A DNA stretch of 64,000 nucleotides from Streptomyces fumanus (GTDB lineage Bacteria; Actinomycetota; Actinomycetes; Streptomycetales; Streptomycetaceae): contig NZ_BNBI01000007.1 in the NCBI RefSeq assembly GCF_014655295.1, forward strand, positions 62,001 through 126,000, read 5' to 3'. This document shows, piece by piece, positions 24,201 to 35,685 of the stretch; position 1 is the stretch's first letter, and each line of letters begins with the position of its first letter. The notes under the pieces were generated by a model. It searched no databases, was not told the origin of the DNA, and worked only from the letters and a program-made list of their open reading frames with translations. Both the position numbers and the translations under genes were made by a program.

Positions 24201-25411
24201 CCACCGAAGCGTATGTGTACGACGCGATCCGCACCCCGCGCGGACGCGGCAAGGCCACCGGGGCCCTGCACGGCACCAAGCCCGTCGACCTGGTCGTCGG
24301 GCTCATCCACGAGATCCGCGCCCGCTTCCCCGGCCTGGACCCGGCCGCCGTGGACGACATCGTGCTGGGCGTGGTCGGCCCGGTCGGCGACCAGGGCTCC
24401 GACATCGCCCGGATCGCCGCCATCGCCGCCGGGCTGCCCGACACCGTGGCCGGCGTCCAGGAGAACCGCTTCTGCGCCTCGGGTCTGGAGGCCGTCAACC
24501 TGGCCGCCGCCAAGGTCCGCTCCGGCTGGGAGGACCTGGTCCTCGCGGGCGGCGTCGAGTCCATGTCCCGGGTGCCGATGGCCTCCGACGGCGGCGCCTG
24601 GTTCAACGACCCGATGACCAACCTCGCGACGAATTTCGTCCCGCAGGGCATCGGGGCCGACCTGATCGCCACCATCGAGGGCTTCTCGCGCCGGGACGTG
24701 GACGAGTACGCGGCCCTCTCCCAGGAGCGGGCGGCCACCGCCTGGAAGGAGGGCCGCTTCGAGCGGTCCGTCGTGCCGGTGAAGGACCGCAGCGGCCTGA
24801 CCGTCCTCGACCACGACGAGCACCTCCGGCCCGGCACCACCGCCGACTCCCTCGCCAAGCTCAAGCCGTCCTTCGCGGACATCGGCGAACTCGGCGGCTT
24901 CGACGCCGTGGCGCTGCAGAAGTACCACTGGGTCGAGAAGATCGACCACGTCCACCACGCGGGCAACTCCTCCGGCATCGTGGACGGCGCCGCCCTGGTC
25001 GCCATCGGCAGCAAGGAGACCGGCGAGCGGTACGGCCTCACCCCGCGCGCCCGGATCGTCTCCGCCGCCGTCTCCGGCTCCGAGCCCACCATCATGCTCA
25101 CCGGGCCCGCCCCCGCCACCCGCAAGGCGCTCGCCAAGGCCGGGCTGACCATCGACGACATCGACCTGGTCGAGATCAACGAGGCGTTCGCCGCGGTCGT
25201 CCTGCGCTTCGTCAAGGACATGGGCCTGAGCCTGGACAAGGTCAACGTCAACGGCGGCGCCATCGCGCTCGGCCACCCCCTCGGCGCCACCGGCGCGATG
25301 ATCCTCGGCACCCTCGTCGACGAACTGGAGCGCCAGGACAAGCGGTACGGCCTCGCCACCCTGTGCGTGGGCGGCGGCATGGGCATCGCCACCGTCGTCG
25401 AACGCCTCTGA
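24197..25411 (+). CDS. fadA: acetyl-CoA C-acyltransferase (3-ketoacyl-CoA thiolase)
   Basis: This 404-residue thiolase carries out the last step of fatty-acid beta-oxidation. It shows YDAIRTPRGRGK, the nucleophile Cys in ENRFCASGLEAVN, GGVESMSRVPM, EINEAFAAVVLRF, GGAIALGHPLGATGAM and the C-terminal TLCVGGGMGIA. It begins at GTG 24197 within the stop of the racemase-like gene and lies 61 bp before fadB. It is longer in the central loop than PcaF (1019-2221) and differs in detail, so the two thiolases are separate paralogues with different pathways. Confidence 0.9.
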   Translation: MTTEAYVYDAIRTPRGRGKATGALHGTKPVDLVVGLIHEIRARFPGLDPAAVDDIVLGVVGPVGDQGSDIARIAAIAAGLPDTVAGVQENRFCASGLEAVNLAAAKVRSGWEDLVLAGGVESMSRVPMASDGGAWFNDPMTNLATNFVPQGIGADLIATIEGFSRRDVDEYAALSQERAATAWKEGRFERSVVPVKDRSGLTVLDHDEHLRPGTTADSLAKLKPSFADIGELGGFDAVALQKYHWVEKIDHVHHAGNSSGIVDGAALVAIGSKETGERYGLTPRARIVSAAVSGSEPTIMLTGPAPATRKALAKAGLTIDDIDLVEINEAFAAVVLRFVKDMGLSLDKVNVNGGAIALGHPLGATGAMILGTLVDELERQDKRYGLATLCVGGGMGIATVVERL

Positions 25412-25430
25412 CCCCCTCCCGACGGGCCAT

Positions 25431-25457
25431 ACGGACCACACGGACCACACGGATCAC
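25431..25457. repeat. short direct repeats between fadA and fadB
   Basis: ACGGACCAC occurs twice, followed by ACGGATCAC, giving a 10-bp periodic repeat just ahead of the fadB ribosome-binding site. No function is evident. Confidence 0.6.
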
Positions 25458-25472
25458 CTGGAGCGCCCCCTC

Positions 25473-27653
25473 ATGAGCACCGAGTCCACCGCCATCCGCT
25501 GGGAGCGGGACGACACCGGCGTCGTCACCCTCGTCCTGGACGACCCGGACCAGTCCGCCAACACCATGAACAAGGCGTTCCGCGAGTCCCTCGCGGCCGT
25601 CACCGACCGCCTGGAGGCCGAGCGGGACACCATCAGGGGCGTCATCGTCACCTCCGCCAAGAAGACCTTCTTCGCCGGCGGCGACCTGCGCGACCTGATC
25701 CGCGTCACCCCCGACACCGCCCAGGAGCTCTTCGACGGCGGCCTGGCCGTCAAGCGGAACCTGCGCCGCATCGAGACCCTCGGCAAGCCCGTCGTCGCCG
25801 CCATCAACGGCGCCGCCCTGGGCGGCGGCTACGAGATCGCCCTGGCCTGCCACCACCGCGTCGCCCTGGACGCCCCCGGCTCCAAGATCGGCCTGCCCGA
25901 GGTCACCCTCGGCCTGCTCCCCGGGGGCGGCGGCGTGGTGCGCACCGTCCGCCTGCTCGGCATCACCGACGCGCTGCTGAAGGTCCTCCTCCAGGGCACC
26001 CAGTACGCCCCGCGCCGCGCGGCCGACAACGGCCTGGTCGACGAGGTCGCCGACAGCCCCGAGGACCTGCTGGCCAGGGCCCGCGCCTTCATCGACGCCC
26101 ACCCCGAGTCCGCCCAGCCCTGGGACCGGCCCGGCTACCGCATCCCCGGCGGCACCCCCAGCGACCCCCGGTTCGCCGCCAACCTGCCCGCCTTCCCGGC
26201 CACCCTGCGCAAGCAGACGAACGGCGCCCCCTACCCGGCGCCGCGCCGCATCATGGCCGCCGCCGTCGAGGGCGCCCAGGTCGACTTCGACACCGCCCAG
26301 GTCATCGAGGCCCGGTACTTCGTGGAGCTGGCCGCCGGCCAGATCTCCAAGAACATGATCCAGGCGTTCTTCTTCGACCTCCAGGCCGTCAACTCCGGCG
26401 CCAACCGCCCCCAGGGCGTCGAGCCCCGCCAGGTCCGCAAGGTAGCCGTCCTCGGCGCCGGGATGATGGGCGCCGGCATCGCCTACGCGTGCGCCCGCGC
26501 GGGCATCGACGTCGTCCTGAAGGACGTGTCGCTGGAGGCCGCCGTCAAGGGCAGGGCGTACTCCGAGAAGCTGTGCGCCAAGGCCGTCGCCAAGGGACGT
26601 ACCACCCGGGAGAAGGCCGACGCGCTGCTCGCCCGGATCACCCCGACCGCCGAGGCCGCCGACCTGGCCAACTGCGACGCGGTGATCGAGGCGGTGTTCG
26701 AGGACACCTCGCTCAAGCACAAGGTGTTCCAGGAGATCGAGCAGGTCGTCGCGCCCGACGCGCTGCTCTGCTCCAACACCTCCACCCTGCCCATCACCGC
26801 CCTCGCCGAGGGCGTCGAACGCCAGGCCGACTTCATCGGGCTGCACTTCTTCTCGCCCGTCGACAAGATGCCGCTGGTCGAGATCATCAAGGGCGAGCGG
26901 ACCGGTGACGAGGCCCTCGCCCGCGCCTTCGACCTGGTGCGGCAGATCAACAAGACGCCGATCGTCGTCAACGACAGCCGCGGCTTCTTCACCTCCCGGG
27001 TGATCGGCCACTTCCTCAACGAGGGCGTCGCCATGGTCGGCGAGGGCATCGAGCCCGCCTCGGTGGAGCAGGCGGCGGCCCAGGCGGGCTACCCGGCCAA
27101 GGTGCTCAGCCTGATGGACGAGCTGACGCTCACCCTCCCGCGCAAGATCCGCCAGGAGACCCGCCGGGCCGTCGAGGAGGCGGGCGGCACCTGGACCGCG
27201 CACCCCGCCGAGGCGGTCATCGACCGCATGGTCGACGAGTTCGGCCGCCCCGGCCGCAGCGGCGGCGCCGGCTTCTACGCGTACGACGAGGACGGCAAGC
27301 GGGCGGGCCTGTGGCCCGGGCTGCGCGAGCACTTCACCCGGCCCGGCCACGAGATCCCGTTCCGGGACATGCAGGAGCGGATGCTGTTCGCCGAGGCGCT
27401 GGACACCGTACGGCTGCTGGAGGAGGGCGTGCTCACCTCCGTCGCCGACGCCAACATCGGGTCGCTCTTCGGCATCGGCTTCCCGGGCTGGACCGGCGGC
27501 GTCCTGCAGTACATCAACGGCTACGAGGGCGGGCTGCCGGGCTTCGTCGCCCGCGCGCGGGAGCTGGCCGACCGCTACGGCGAGCGGTTCGCGCCGCCCG
27601 CGCTGCTGGTGGCGAAGGCCGAGCGCGGGGAGGTCTTCACCGACGGCCGCTGA
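25473..27653 (+). CDS. fadB: fatty-acid oxidation complex alpha subunit (enoyl-CoA hydratase / 3-hydroxyacyl-CoA dehydrogenase)
   Basis: This is a 726-residue bifunctional enzyme. The N-terminal crotonase domain (1-200) holds both catalytic glutamates (GGGYEIALAC and LPEVTLGLLPGGGG). The dehydrogenase part starts with the NAD-binding KVAVLGAGMMGAGIAYA at about 322 and includes FIGLHFFSPVDKMPLVEII with the catalytic His. The C-terminal 3HCDH domains end near 720. It works with FadA to perform hydration, oxidation and thiolysis of acyl-CoA. Spacing to fadA is 61 bp, and the MerR gene converges 6 bp after its stop. Confidence 0.92.
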   Translation: MSTESTAIRWERDDTGVVTLVLDDPDQSANTMNKAFRESLAAVTDRLEAERDTIRGVIVTSAKKTFFAGGDLRDLIRVTPDTAQELFDGGLAVKRNLRRIETLGKPVVAAINGAALGGGYEIALACHHRVALDAPGSKIGLPEVTLGLLPGGGGVVRTVRLLGITDALLKVLLQGTQYAPRRAADNGLVDEVADSPEDLLARARAFIDAHPESAQPWDRPGYRIPGGTPSDPRFAANLPAFPATLRKQTNGAPYPAPRRIMAAAVEGAQVDFDTAQVIEARYFVELAAGQISKNMIQAFFFDLQAVNSGANRPQGVEPRQVRKVAVLGAGMMGAGIAYACARAGIDVVLKDVSLEAAVKGRAYSEKLCAKAVAKGRTTREKADALLARITPTAEAADLANCDAVIEAVFEDTSLKHKVFQEIEQVVAPDALLCSNTSTLPITALAEGVERQADFIGLHFFSPVDKMPLVEIIKGERTGDEALARAFDLVRQINKTPIVVNDSRGFFTSRVIGHFLNEGVAMVGEGIEPASVEQAAAQAGYPAKVLSLMDELTLTLPRKIRQETRRAVEEAGGTWTAHPAEAVIDRMVDEFGRPGRSGGAGFYAYDEDGKRAGLWPGLREHFTRPGHEIPFRDMQERMLFAEALDTVRLLEEGVLTSVADANIGSLFGIGFPGWTGGVLQYINGYEGGLPGFVARARELADRYGERFAPPALLVAKAERGEVFTDGR

Positions 27654-27659
27654 GGCCGC

Positions 27660-28367
27660 TCACTCGCTCTCGTCGAGCCACTCCCGCAGCTCCTGGCGCA
27701 GCGACCGCTGGAAGCTCGTCAGCAGCGCCTGCACCACCAGCGGGTGCATGTGCGCGGACAGGGACCTCACGTCCCGGGTGTCCCGCTCGGCGACCGCGTC
27801 GCGCAGCAGCCGCGACAGCTCCCGGGCGGCGGCCCGGGAGTGCTCCAGGAGCGCGGCGCGGGCGGCGAGCAGCGTCTCGTGGGACAGGGGGACGTCGAGC
27901 AGTTCGACACCGAGCCCGAGCAGCCCGGTGTCGACGTGGAAGACGTCCCCGTCGCGGGTGAGCACCTCCATCGCGGCGAGCCGCGCCACGTCCTCCCCGG
28001 ACAGCGGCCGGCCCGCCCGCCGCTCCAGTTCCGCCCGGTCGACCGCCTCCACCGTCTCCGGCGCCCAGGAGGCGACCACCGCGCGGTGGATCGCCAGGTC
28101 GTGCGCGCTCAGACCGGGCGGGAGCCGCCCCAGGTGGCGTTCGATCCCGGCCAGCGTCATGCCCTGGCGCTGGAGTTCCTCGATCAGCGCCAGCCGGGCC
28201 AGGTGCTCCCGGCCGTAGCGCCCCACCCGGCGCGGACCGATCACCGGCGGGGGCAGCAGGCCCCGGGTGCCGTAGAAGCGGACCGTGCGCACCGTGACGC
28301 CGGCCCGCGCGGCCAGTTCGTCGATGGTGAGGGCCGGCTCGGTGTTCTCCGCGGCGTCGGTCGTCAT
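27660..28367 (-). CDS. MerR-family transcriptional regulator
   Basis: This 235-residue regulator has an N-terminal MerR helix-turn-helix and wing (LTIDELAARAGVTVRTVRFYGTRGLLPPP, YGREHLARLALIEELQRQGM). The C-terminal domain of about 150 residues has no cysteine cluster for metal binding. The ORF extends to 28415, but that portion is unlike the family. ATG 28367 sits just after a CACAAGTGGTGTCACAGCACTGGTGGTAC-like region (about 28387-28413) that may be its own operator. It faces fadB tail-to-tail and so may control the fatty-acid oxidation genes, though this is only positional. Confidence 0.82.
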   Translation of the reverse strand: MTTDAAENTEPALTIDELAARAGVTVRTVRFYGTRGLLPPPVIGPRRVGRYGREHLARLALIEELQRQGMTLAGIERHLGRLPPGLSAHDLAIHRAVVASWAPETVEAVDRAELERRAGRPLSGEDVARLAAMEVLTRDGDVFHVDTGLLGLGVELLDVPLSHETLLAARAALLEHSRAAARELSRLLRDAVAERDTRDVRSLSAHMHPLVVQALLTSFQRSLRQELREWLDESE

Positions 28368-28599
28368 GTGCAGCAGTATCGCTGTACCACCAGTGCTGTG
28401 ACACCACTTGTGCACCGCGTGAAGGCGGGCGGCGGATCATGTGAGAAGTCACGCTCTGTGACATGGGCCACCGCGTGGGGACGCCGCGCCGTGGGAAGGT
28501 GCTGCCGTGGCCTGTGCCGTCGAACGCGGTACGGGTCACGGCACTGAACGGACGATCTGGGCGCACCCCGCCCGGGCGCACCAGAGAGTGGAACCACCC

Positions 28600-30042
28600 G
28601 TGAGCAAGGACGCCGTCGACACGGCACAGGTCGCCGACCACCCCCAGGCGACCGGGACGCCCGCGGACGCGGGCGACGCCGGTTACAGCAAGGACCTCAA
28701 GGCCCGCCACATCAACATGATCGCCATCGGCGGCGCGATCGGCACCGGCCTCTTCCTCGGCGCGGGCGGACGCCTGCACGACGCGGGCCCCGCGCTCGCG
28801 CTGGCCTACCTCGTCTGCGGCGTCTTCGCCTTCTTCGTCGTCCGGGCCCTGGGCGAGCTGGTGCTCTACCGGCCGTCCTCCGGCTCCTTCGTGTCCTACG
28901 CCCGCGAGTTCCTCGGCGAGAAGGGCGCGTACGTCGCCGGCTGGATGTACTTCCTGAACTGGTCGACGACCGGGATCGCCGACATCACCGCGATCGCCCT
29001 CTACACGCACTACTGGAGCCTGTTCACGCCGGTCCCGCAGTGGGTGCTGGCCCTGATCGCGCTCGCCGTGGTGCTGGCCGTGAACCTCATCTCGGTGAAG
29101 ATCTTCGGCGAGATGGAGTTCTGGTTCGCGATCATCAAGGTCGCCACCCTGGTCGCCTTCATGCTGGTCGGCGTCTTCCTGCTGGCCACCCAGCACGAGG
29201 TGGGCGGCCACACCCCCGGCCTGGCCATGATCACCGACCACGGCGGCGTCTTCCCGCACGGCGTGATGCCGGTCGTCCTGGTCATGCAGGGCGTGATCTT
29301 CGCGTACGCCGCCCTGGAGCTGGTCGGCGTCGCCGCGGGCGAGACCGCCGAGCCGCACAAGGTCGTCCCGCGCGCGGTGAACTCCATCATGTGGCGCGTC
29401 GCCCTGTTCTACGTCGGCTCGGTCGTCCTGCTGGCCCTGCTGCTGCCCGGCTCGCTCTACTCGGGCGACCAGAGCCCCTTCGTCACCGTCCTGTCGAAGA
29501 TCGGCGTCCCGGCGGCCGGCGATGTGATGAACCTGGTCGTGCTCACCGCCGCGATGTCCTCGCTGAACTCCGGCCTGTACTCCACCGGCCGCATCCTGCG
29601 CTCCATGGCGATGGCGGGCTCCGCGCCCAAGTTCACCCGGGTGATGAACCGCAGCCAGGTCCCCTACGGCGGCATCCTGCTGACCTGCGGGATCTGCGTC
29701 CTGGGCGTCGGCCTGAACTACCTGGTGCCCAGCCAGGCGTTCGAGATCGTGCTGAACGTGGCCTGCCTCGGCATCGTCGCCACCTGGGTGATCATCATGC
29801 TCTGCCACCTGGTCTTCGTCCGCCGCGCCCGGGCCGGCCTGCTCACCCGCCCGCGCTTCCGTCTGCGCGGCAGCCCGGTCACGGAGCTGGCCACCGTCGC
29901 CTTCCTGCTGGCCTGCCTCGGCATGATGTGGAACGACCCCGACGTCGGCCGCAAGACCCTGCTGCTCATCCCGGTCGTCGCGGTGATGCTGGTGGCCGGC
30001 TGGTACGGCATCCGGCACCGGGTCGGCAAGTCCGCGCGGTAG
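28600..30042 (+). CDS. ansP: amino acid permease, L-asparagine permease type (APC superfamily)
   Basis: This 480-residue protein has about 12 predicted membrane helices. After a polar N-terminus it shows LKARHINMIAIGGAIGTGLF and LGAGGRLHDAGPALALAY, the signature of amino acid permeases, and later GVAAGETAEPHKVVPRAVN and SSLNSGLYSTGRI, which resemble AnsP-type asparagine transporters. Uptake would be proton-coupled. The start at GTG 28600 follows a GAGAG stretch. An in-frame ATG-like extension to 28507 is unlikely. Specificity for asparagine over GABA or other amino acids is an inference. Confidence 0.82.
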   Translation: MSKDAVDTAQVADHPQATGTPADAGDAGYSKDLKARHINMIAIGGAIGTGLFLGAGGRLHDAGPALALAYLVCGVFAFFVVRALGELVLYRPSSGSFVSYAREFLGEKGAYVAGWMYFLNWSTTGIADITAIALYTHYWSLFTPVPQWVLALIALAVVLAVNLISVKIFGEMEFWFAIIKVATLVAFMLVGVFLLATQHEVGGHTPGLAMITDHGGVFPHGVMPVVLVMQGVIFAYAALELVGVAAGETAEPHKVVPRAVNSIMWRVALFYVGSVVLLALLLPGSLYSGDQSPFVTVLSKIGVPAAGDVMNLVVLTAAMSSLNSGLYSTGRILRSMAMAGSAPKFTRVMNRSQVPYGGILLTCGICVLGVGLNYLVPSQAFEIVLNVACLGIVATWVIIMLCHLVFVRRARAGLLTRPRFRLRGSPVTELATVAFLLACLGMMWNDPDVGRKTLLLIPVVAVMLVAGWYGIRHRVGKSAR

Positions 30043-30326
30043 CCCCCGGGGGCGGCCCCCTGCTGCGGGACAGCCGGGCACCGTAGGGTCCCGTGCCTGT
30101 CAGTCTGACGCGCGGGACGGCCACCCCTGACCGGGCCACCTCCCGGCACGGCGGCCACCGCCCCCGCAGGAAAGCCGGTGACCACCGGCCTCCCGCGCCG
30201 CCCCGTACCGGGTCCGGGGCGCCCGGGGGCCGCCGGACCACCCGCCGGGGGAGCGGGCCCTCCCCGTCCCCGACGCCGTCGACCGGACCGGCCCCCCGCC
30301 TCGGCCGGCCGCGACCGCACGCCGGG

Positions 30327-31280
30327 TCAGCCGGTGATCAGCCCCGCTGCCTCCCGCGCGCAGCCCCAGGCCACCGTGACGCCCGCGCCGCCGTGGCCGT
30401 AGTTGTGGACCAGGAGGCGCCCGTCGGGCAGCACCTCGCGCTCCAGCCGTACCGCGTGCCGGACCGGACGCAGACCCACCCGGTGCTCCAGCACCCGCGC
30501 CCCGGCGATCTGCGGCCACAGTGCCGCGCACCGCCGGACGATCGCCGCCGACCGCGCCGGGTCCGGCTCCGGCGACCACACGTCCTCCTCCGCCGTGCCG
30601 CCCAGCAGCAGACGGTCACCGTGCGGGAAGACGTACGCCATCTCCCCGCTCGCGGGGTCGGTGGAGACGGCCCAGGTGCGGATGCCGGGGTTCTCGACCA
30701 CCACCACCTGCCCGCGCACCGACCGCACCGACGGGTCCGGTACGAGACCCCGCGCGCCGGTCCCCGTGCAGTTGACCACGACCGGCGCGGCCGGCTCCGT
30801 GAGCCGCTCGACCGCCCGGATCCCGACCGAGCCGCCCGCCGCCGCCAGTTGCTCCCGCAGCCACGGCAGATGAATCGACATGTCGATCAGCGGCAGTTGC
30901 GCCCACAGCCCCGACCCGCGGTACTCCCCGGCCGTCGCCGCCCGCAGCCCCGGCAGCCGGGCCGCCGCCCACCCGTCGACCTCGTCCCGGCCGGTCTCGC
31001 CCAGCACCCCCTCGACCAGACGGACACCGGTCCGCTCCGGCCGCCCGGCCAGCTCCTCGTACACGTCGAGCGAGCGCAGCGCCCACGCCCGCGCCGCTTC
31101 CAGCGGTGCTATCCGGTAGGGCCACCACAGCGCGCCCGCCACCGCCGAGGTGGTGCGCTCCGCGGGCTCGCGCGTCCACACCCGCACCCGGGCCCCGCGC
31201 TCGGCGAGGACCACGGCCGTGGTCAGCCCGATCACCCCGCCGCCGACCACGACGACGTCACTGTCCCGTCCGTTCTCCAC
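30327..31280 (-). CDS. FAD-dependent D-amino-acid oxidase-like oxidoreductase
   Basis: This 317-residue flavoprotein begins with the dinucleotide-binding DVVVVGGGVIGLTTAVVLAERG. It shows VAGALWWPYR, VVNCTGTGARGL, RGQVVVVENPG, VGLRPVRHAVRLER and the C-terminal HNYGHGGAGVTVAWG, which make up the D-amino-acid oxidase pattern. It would oxidise D-amino acids to oxo-acids with release of ammonia and peroxide. The open frame continues upstream across the ABC-F gene on the other strand, but the GTG at 31280 directly precedes the FAD motif and gives the usual length. Confidence 0.85.
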   Translation of the reverse strand: MENGRDSDVVVVGGGVIGLTTAVVLAERGARVRVWTREPAERTTSAVAGALWWPYRIAPLEAARAWALRSLDVYEELAGRPERTGVRLVEGVLGETGRDEVDGWAAARLPGLRAATAGEYRGSGLWAQLPLIDMSIHLPWLREQLAAAGGSVGIRAVERLTEPAAPVVVNCTGTGARGLVPDPSVRSVRGQVVVVENPGIRTWAVSTDPASGEMAYVFPHGDRLLLGGTAEEDVWSPEPDPARSAAIVRRCAALWPQIAGARVLEHRVGLRPVRHAVRLEREVLPDGRLLVHNYGHGGAGVTVAWGCAREAAGLITG

Positions 31281-31379
31281 ACGCGGACCGTAGCGGAAGA
31301 CGCCGCACGGCAACCCGGCCCGGCCCGGTCGGCCTCGGTCCGCTCCGGCCCCGCGCCGCCCACTAGGATCGACGCCCTG

Positions 31380-33020
31380 ATGACTGCCACCCTCGTCGCC
31401 AAGAACCTCGCCGCCGGCCACGGCGACCGCTCCCTGTTCGCCGGGCTCGACCTCGTCGTCGCCCCCGGTGACGTGATCGGCCTGGTCGGGGCCAACGGCG
31501 CCGGCAAGTCCACGCTGCTGCGGATGCTCGCCGGGCTCACCCCGCCGGAACAGGGCGAGCTGCGCCTGTCCCCGCCCGCCGCCACCGTCGGCCACCTCCC
31601 GCAGGAGCCCGAGCGCAGGCCCGGCGAGACGGTCCGCGCGTTCCTCGCCCGCCGCACCGGCGTCGCCGAGGCCCAGCGGACGATGGACGACGCGACCCAG
31701 GCCCTGGTCGACGGCGCGCCCGGCGCCGACGACGCCTACGCCACCAGCCTGGAACGCTGGCTGGCGCTCGGCGGCGCCGACCTCGACGAGCGCGCCGAGG
31801 AGGTGGCCGGCGCCCTCGGCCTCACCGTCGGCCTCGACCAGCCGATGACCGCCCTCTCCGGCGGCCAGGCGGCCCGGGCCGGCCTCGCCTCCCTGCTCCT
31901 GTCCCGCTACGACGTCTTCCTCATCGACGAGCCGACCAACGACCTCGACCTGGACGGCCTGGAACGCCTCGAACGGTTCGTCACCGGCCTGCGCGCCGGC
32001 ACGGTCGTCGTCAGCCACGACCGCGAGTTCCTCGCCCGCACCGTCACCAAGGTCCTCGAACTCGACCTCGCCCAGCAGCGGATCAACCTCTACGGCGGCG
32101 GCTACGACGCCTACCTGGAGGAACGCGAGGTGGCCCGCCGGCACGCCCGGGACGAGTACGAGGAGTACGCCGACAAGCGCGCCGCCCTCCAGGACCGCGC
32201 CCAGATGCAGCGCTCCTGGATGGACAAGGGCGTCAAGAACGCCCGGCGCAAGGCGGGCGACGACAACGACAAGATCGGCCGCAAGTTCCGCAGCGAGGCC
32301 AGCGAGAAGCAGGCCGCCAAGGCCCGCCAGACCCAGCGCATGATCGAACGCCTGGAGACCGTGGAGGAGCCCCGCAAGGAGTGGGAGCTGCGGATGGAGA
32401 TCGCGGCGGCCCCGCGCTCCGGCGCCGTCGTCGCCACGCTGCGGGACGCCGAGGTGCGGCGCGGCGGCTTCACGCTCGGCCCGGTCTCCCTCCAGGTCGA
32501 CTGGGCCGACCGGATCGCGGTCACCGGCGCCAACGGCTCGGGCAAGTCCACCCTGCTCGGCGCGCTGCTGGGCCGGGTCCCGCTGGACGCCGGGCACGCC
32601 TCGCTCGGCTCGGGCGTCCTGCTCGGCGAGGTCGACCAGGCGCGGCGGCTGTTCCACGGCCCCGAGGCGCTGCTCGACGCGTTCCAGCGGGCCACCCCGG
32701 AGACCGAACCGGCCGAGATCCGCACCCTGCTGGCCAAGTTCGGCCTGAAGGCGCACCATGTGCTGCGCCCGGCGGCCACCCTCTCCCCGGGCGAACGCAC
32801 CCGCGCCGCGCTCGCCCTCCTCCAGGGCCGGGGCGTCAACCTCCTCGTCCTGGACGAGCCGACCAACCACCTCGACCTGCCGGCCATCGAACAACTGGAG
32901 TCGGCCCTCGACGCCTACGAGGGCACGCTCCTCCTCGTCACCCACGACCGCCGGATGCTCGGCACGGTCCGCCTGACCCGCCACCTCGACGTGACCGACG
33001 GCAAGGTGACGGAACGCTGA
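31380..33020 (+). CDS. ABC-F family ATPase
   Basis: This is a 546-residue cytoplasmic protein with two ATP-binding cassettes. Walker A motifs are GANGAGKST and GANGSGKST. Signature motifs are LSGGQ and the diverged LSPGER, and Walker B motifs are VFLIDEPTNDLD and LLVLDEPTNHLD. A long basic linker (about 230-345, RRKAGDDNDKIGRKFRSEASEKQAAKARQ) is present. It is not similar in the linker to the ABC-F at 18524-20149, which suggests a different subfamily, closer to translation factors than to antibiotic resistance proteins. No structured leader is visible. Confidence 0.86.
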   Translation: MTATLVAKNLAAGHGDRSLFAGLDLVVAPGDVIGLVGANGAGKSTLLRMLAGLTPPEQGELRLSPPAATVGHLPQEPERRPGETVRAFLARRTGVAEAQRTMDDATQALVDGAPGADDAYATSLERWLALGGADLDERAEEVAGALGLTVGLDQPMTALSGGQAARAGLASLLLSRYDVFLIDEPTNDLDLDGLERLERFVTGLRAGTVVVSHDREFLARTVTKVLELDLAQQRINLYGGGYDAYLEEREVARRHARDEYEEYADKRAALQDRAQMQRSWMDKGVKNARRKAGDDNDKIGRKFRSEASEKQAAKARQTQRMIERLETVEEPRKEWELRMEIAAAPRSGAVVATLRDAEVRRGGFTLGPVSLQVDWADRIAVTGANGSGKSTLLGALLGRVPLDAGHASLGSGVLLGEVDQARRLFHGPEALLDAFQRATPETEPAEIRTLLAKFGLKAHHVLRPAATLSPGERTRAALALLQGRGVNLLVLDEPTNHLDLPAIEQLESALDAYEGTLLLVTHDRRMLGTVRLTRHLDVTDGKVTER

Positions 33021-33033
33021 CCCCCGGGCCCGG

Positions 33034-35364
<2,331 letters not shown>

Positions 35365-35456
35365 GATCCCGTACCGCCTTCTCACTGAGGTTGCGCGGCA
35401 ATTGTGGCAGGTCGCACCGACAACCGGGGATCAGGTCGGGACGGGGGCCCGGCGGG

Positions 35457-35588
35457 TCAGGCGCGGTGGCCGCGGGCCGAACCGGACGCCCCGCCGAACA
35501 GCCGGGCCAGGGCGCGGAACGGCAGGGTGACGACGGTGGCGACGGCGCCGCCGATCTGACGCAGCACGTCTGCGATGGCACGGAACAC
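35457..35588 (-). CDS. LPFR-motif small protein (43 aa)
   Basis: A GTG-initiated frame with an AAGGGAGG ribosome-binding site encodes a 43-residue protein. It begins with an amphipathic VFRAIADVLRQIGGAVATVV and continues TLPFRALARLFGGAS before a short basic tail. This LPFRALARLFGGAS block is the hallmark of a small actinobacterial protein family that I recall as LPFR motif small protein. The function is unknown, but the amphipathic helix suggests membrane contact. It lies between tex and the SCO6745-like gene on the same strand. Confidence 0.75.
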   Translation of the reverse strand: MFRAIADVLRQIGGAVATVVTLPFRALARLFGGASGSARGHRA

Positions 35589-35685
35589 GAGAGCCTCCCT
35601 TGTCCTTGGCCGGCCGGTCGGCCGGCACAGTACGGGTACCTCGGGAACGGCCCGGCATGCCCGGCCGGCCCGCGCCGCCCCGCCG

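Noticed and set aside
30093..31379. N-terminal extension of the second ABC-F frame upstream of 31380
   Set aside because: Proline/arginine-rich sequence antisense to the D-amino-acid oxidase. The ABC-F family begins at the ATG at 31380.
31281..32984. Minus-strand frame that joins the D-amino-acid oxidase to an upstream extension
   Set aside because: It is antisense to the ABC-F cassettes. The FAD motif starts right after GTG 31280.
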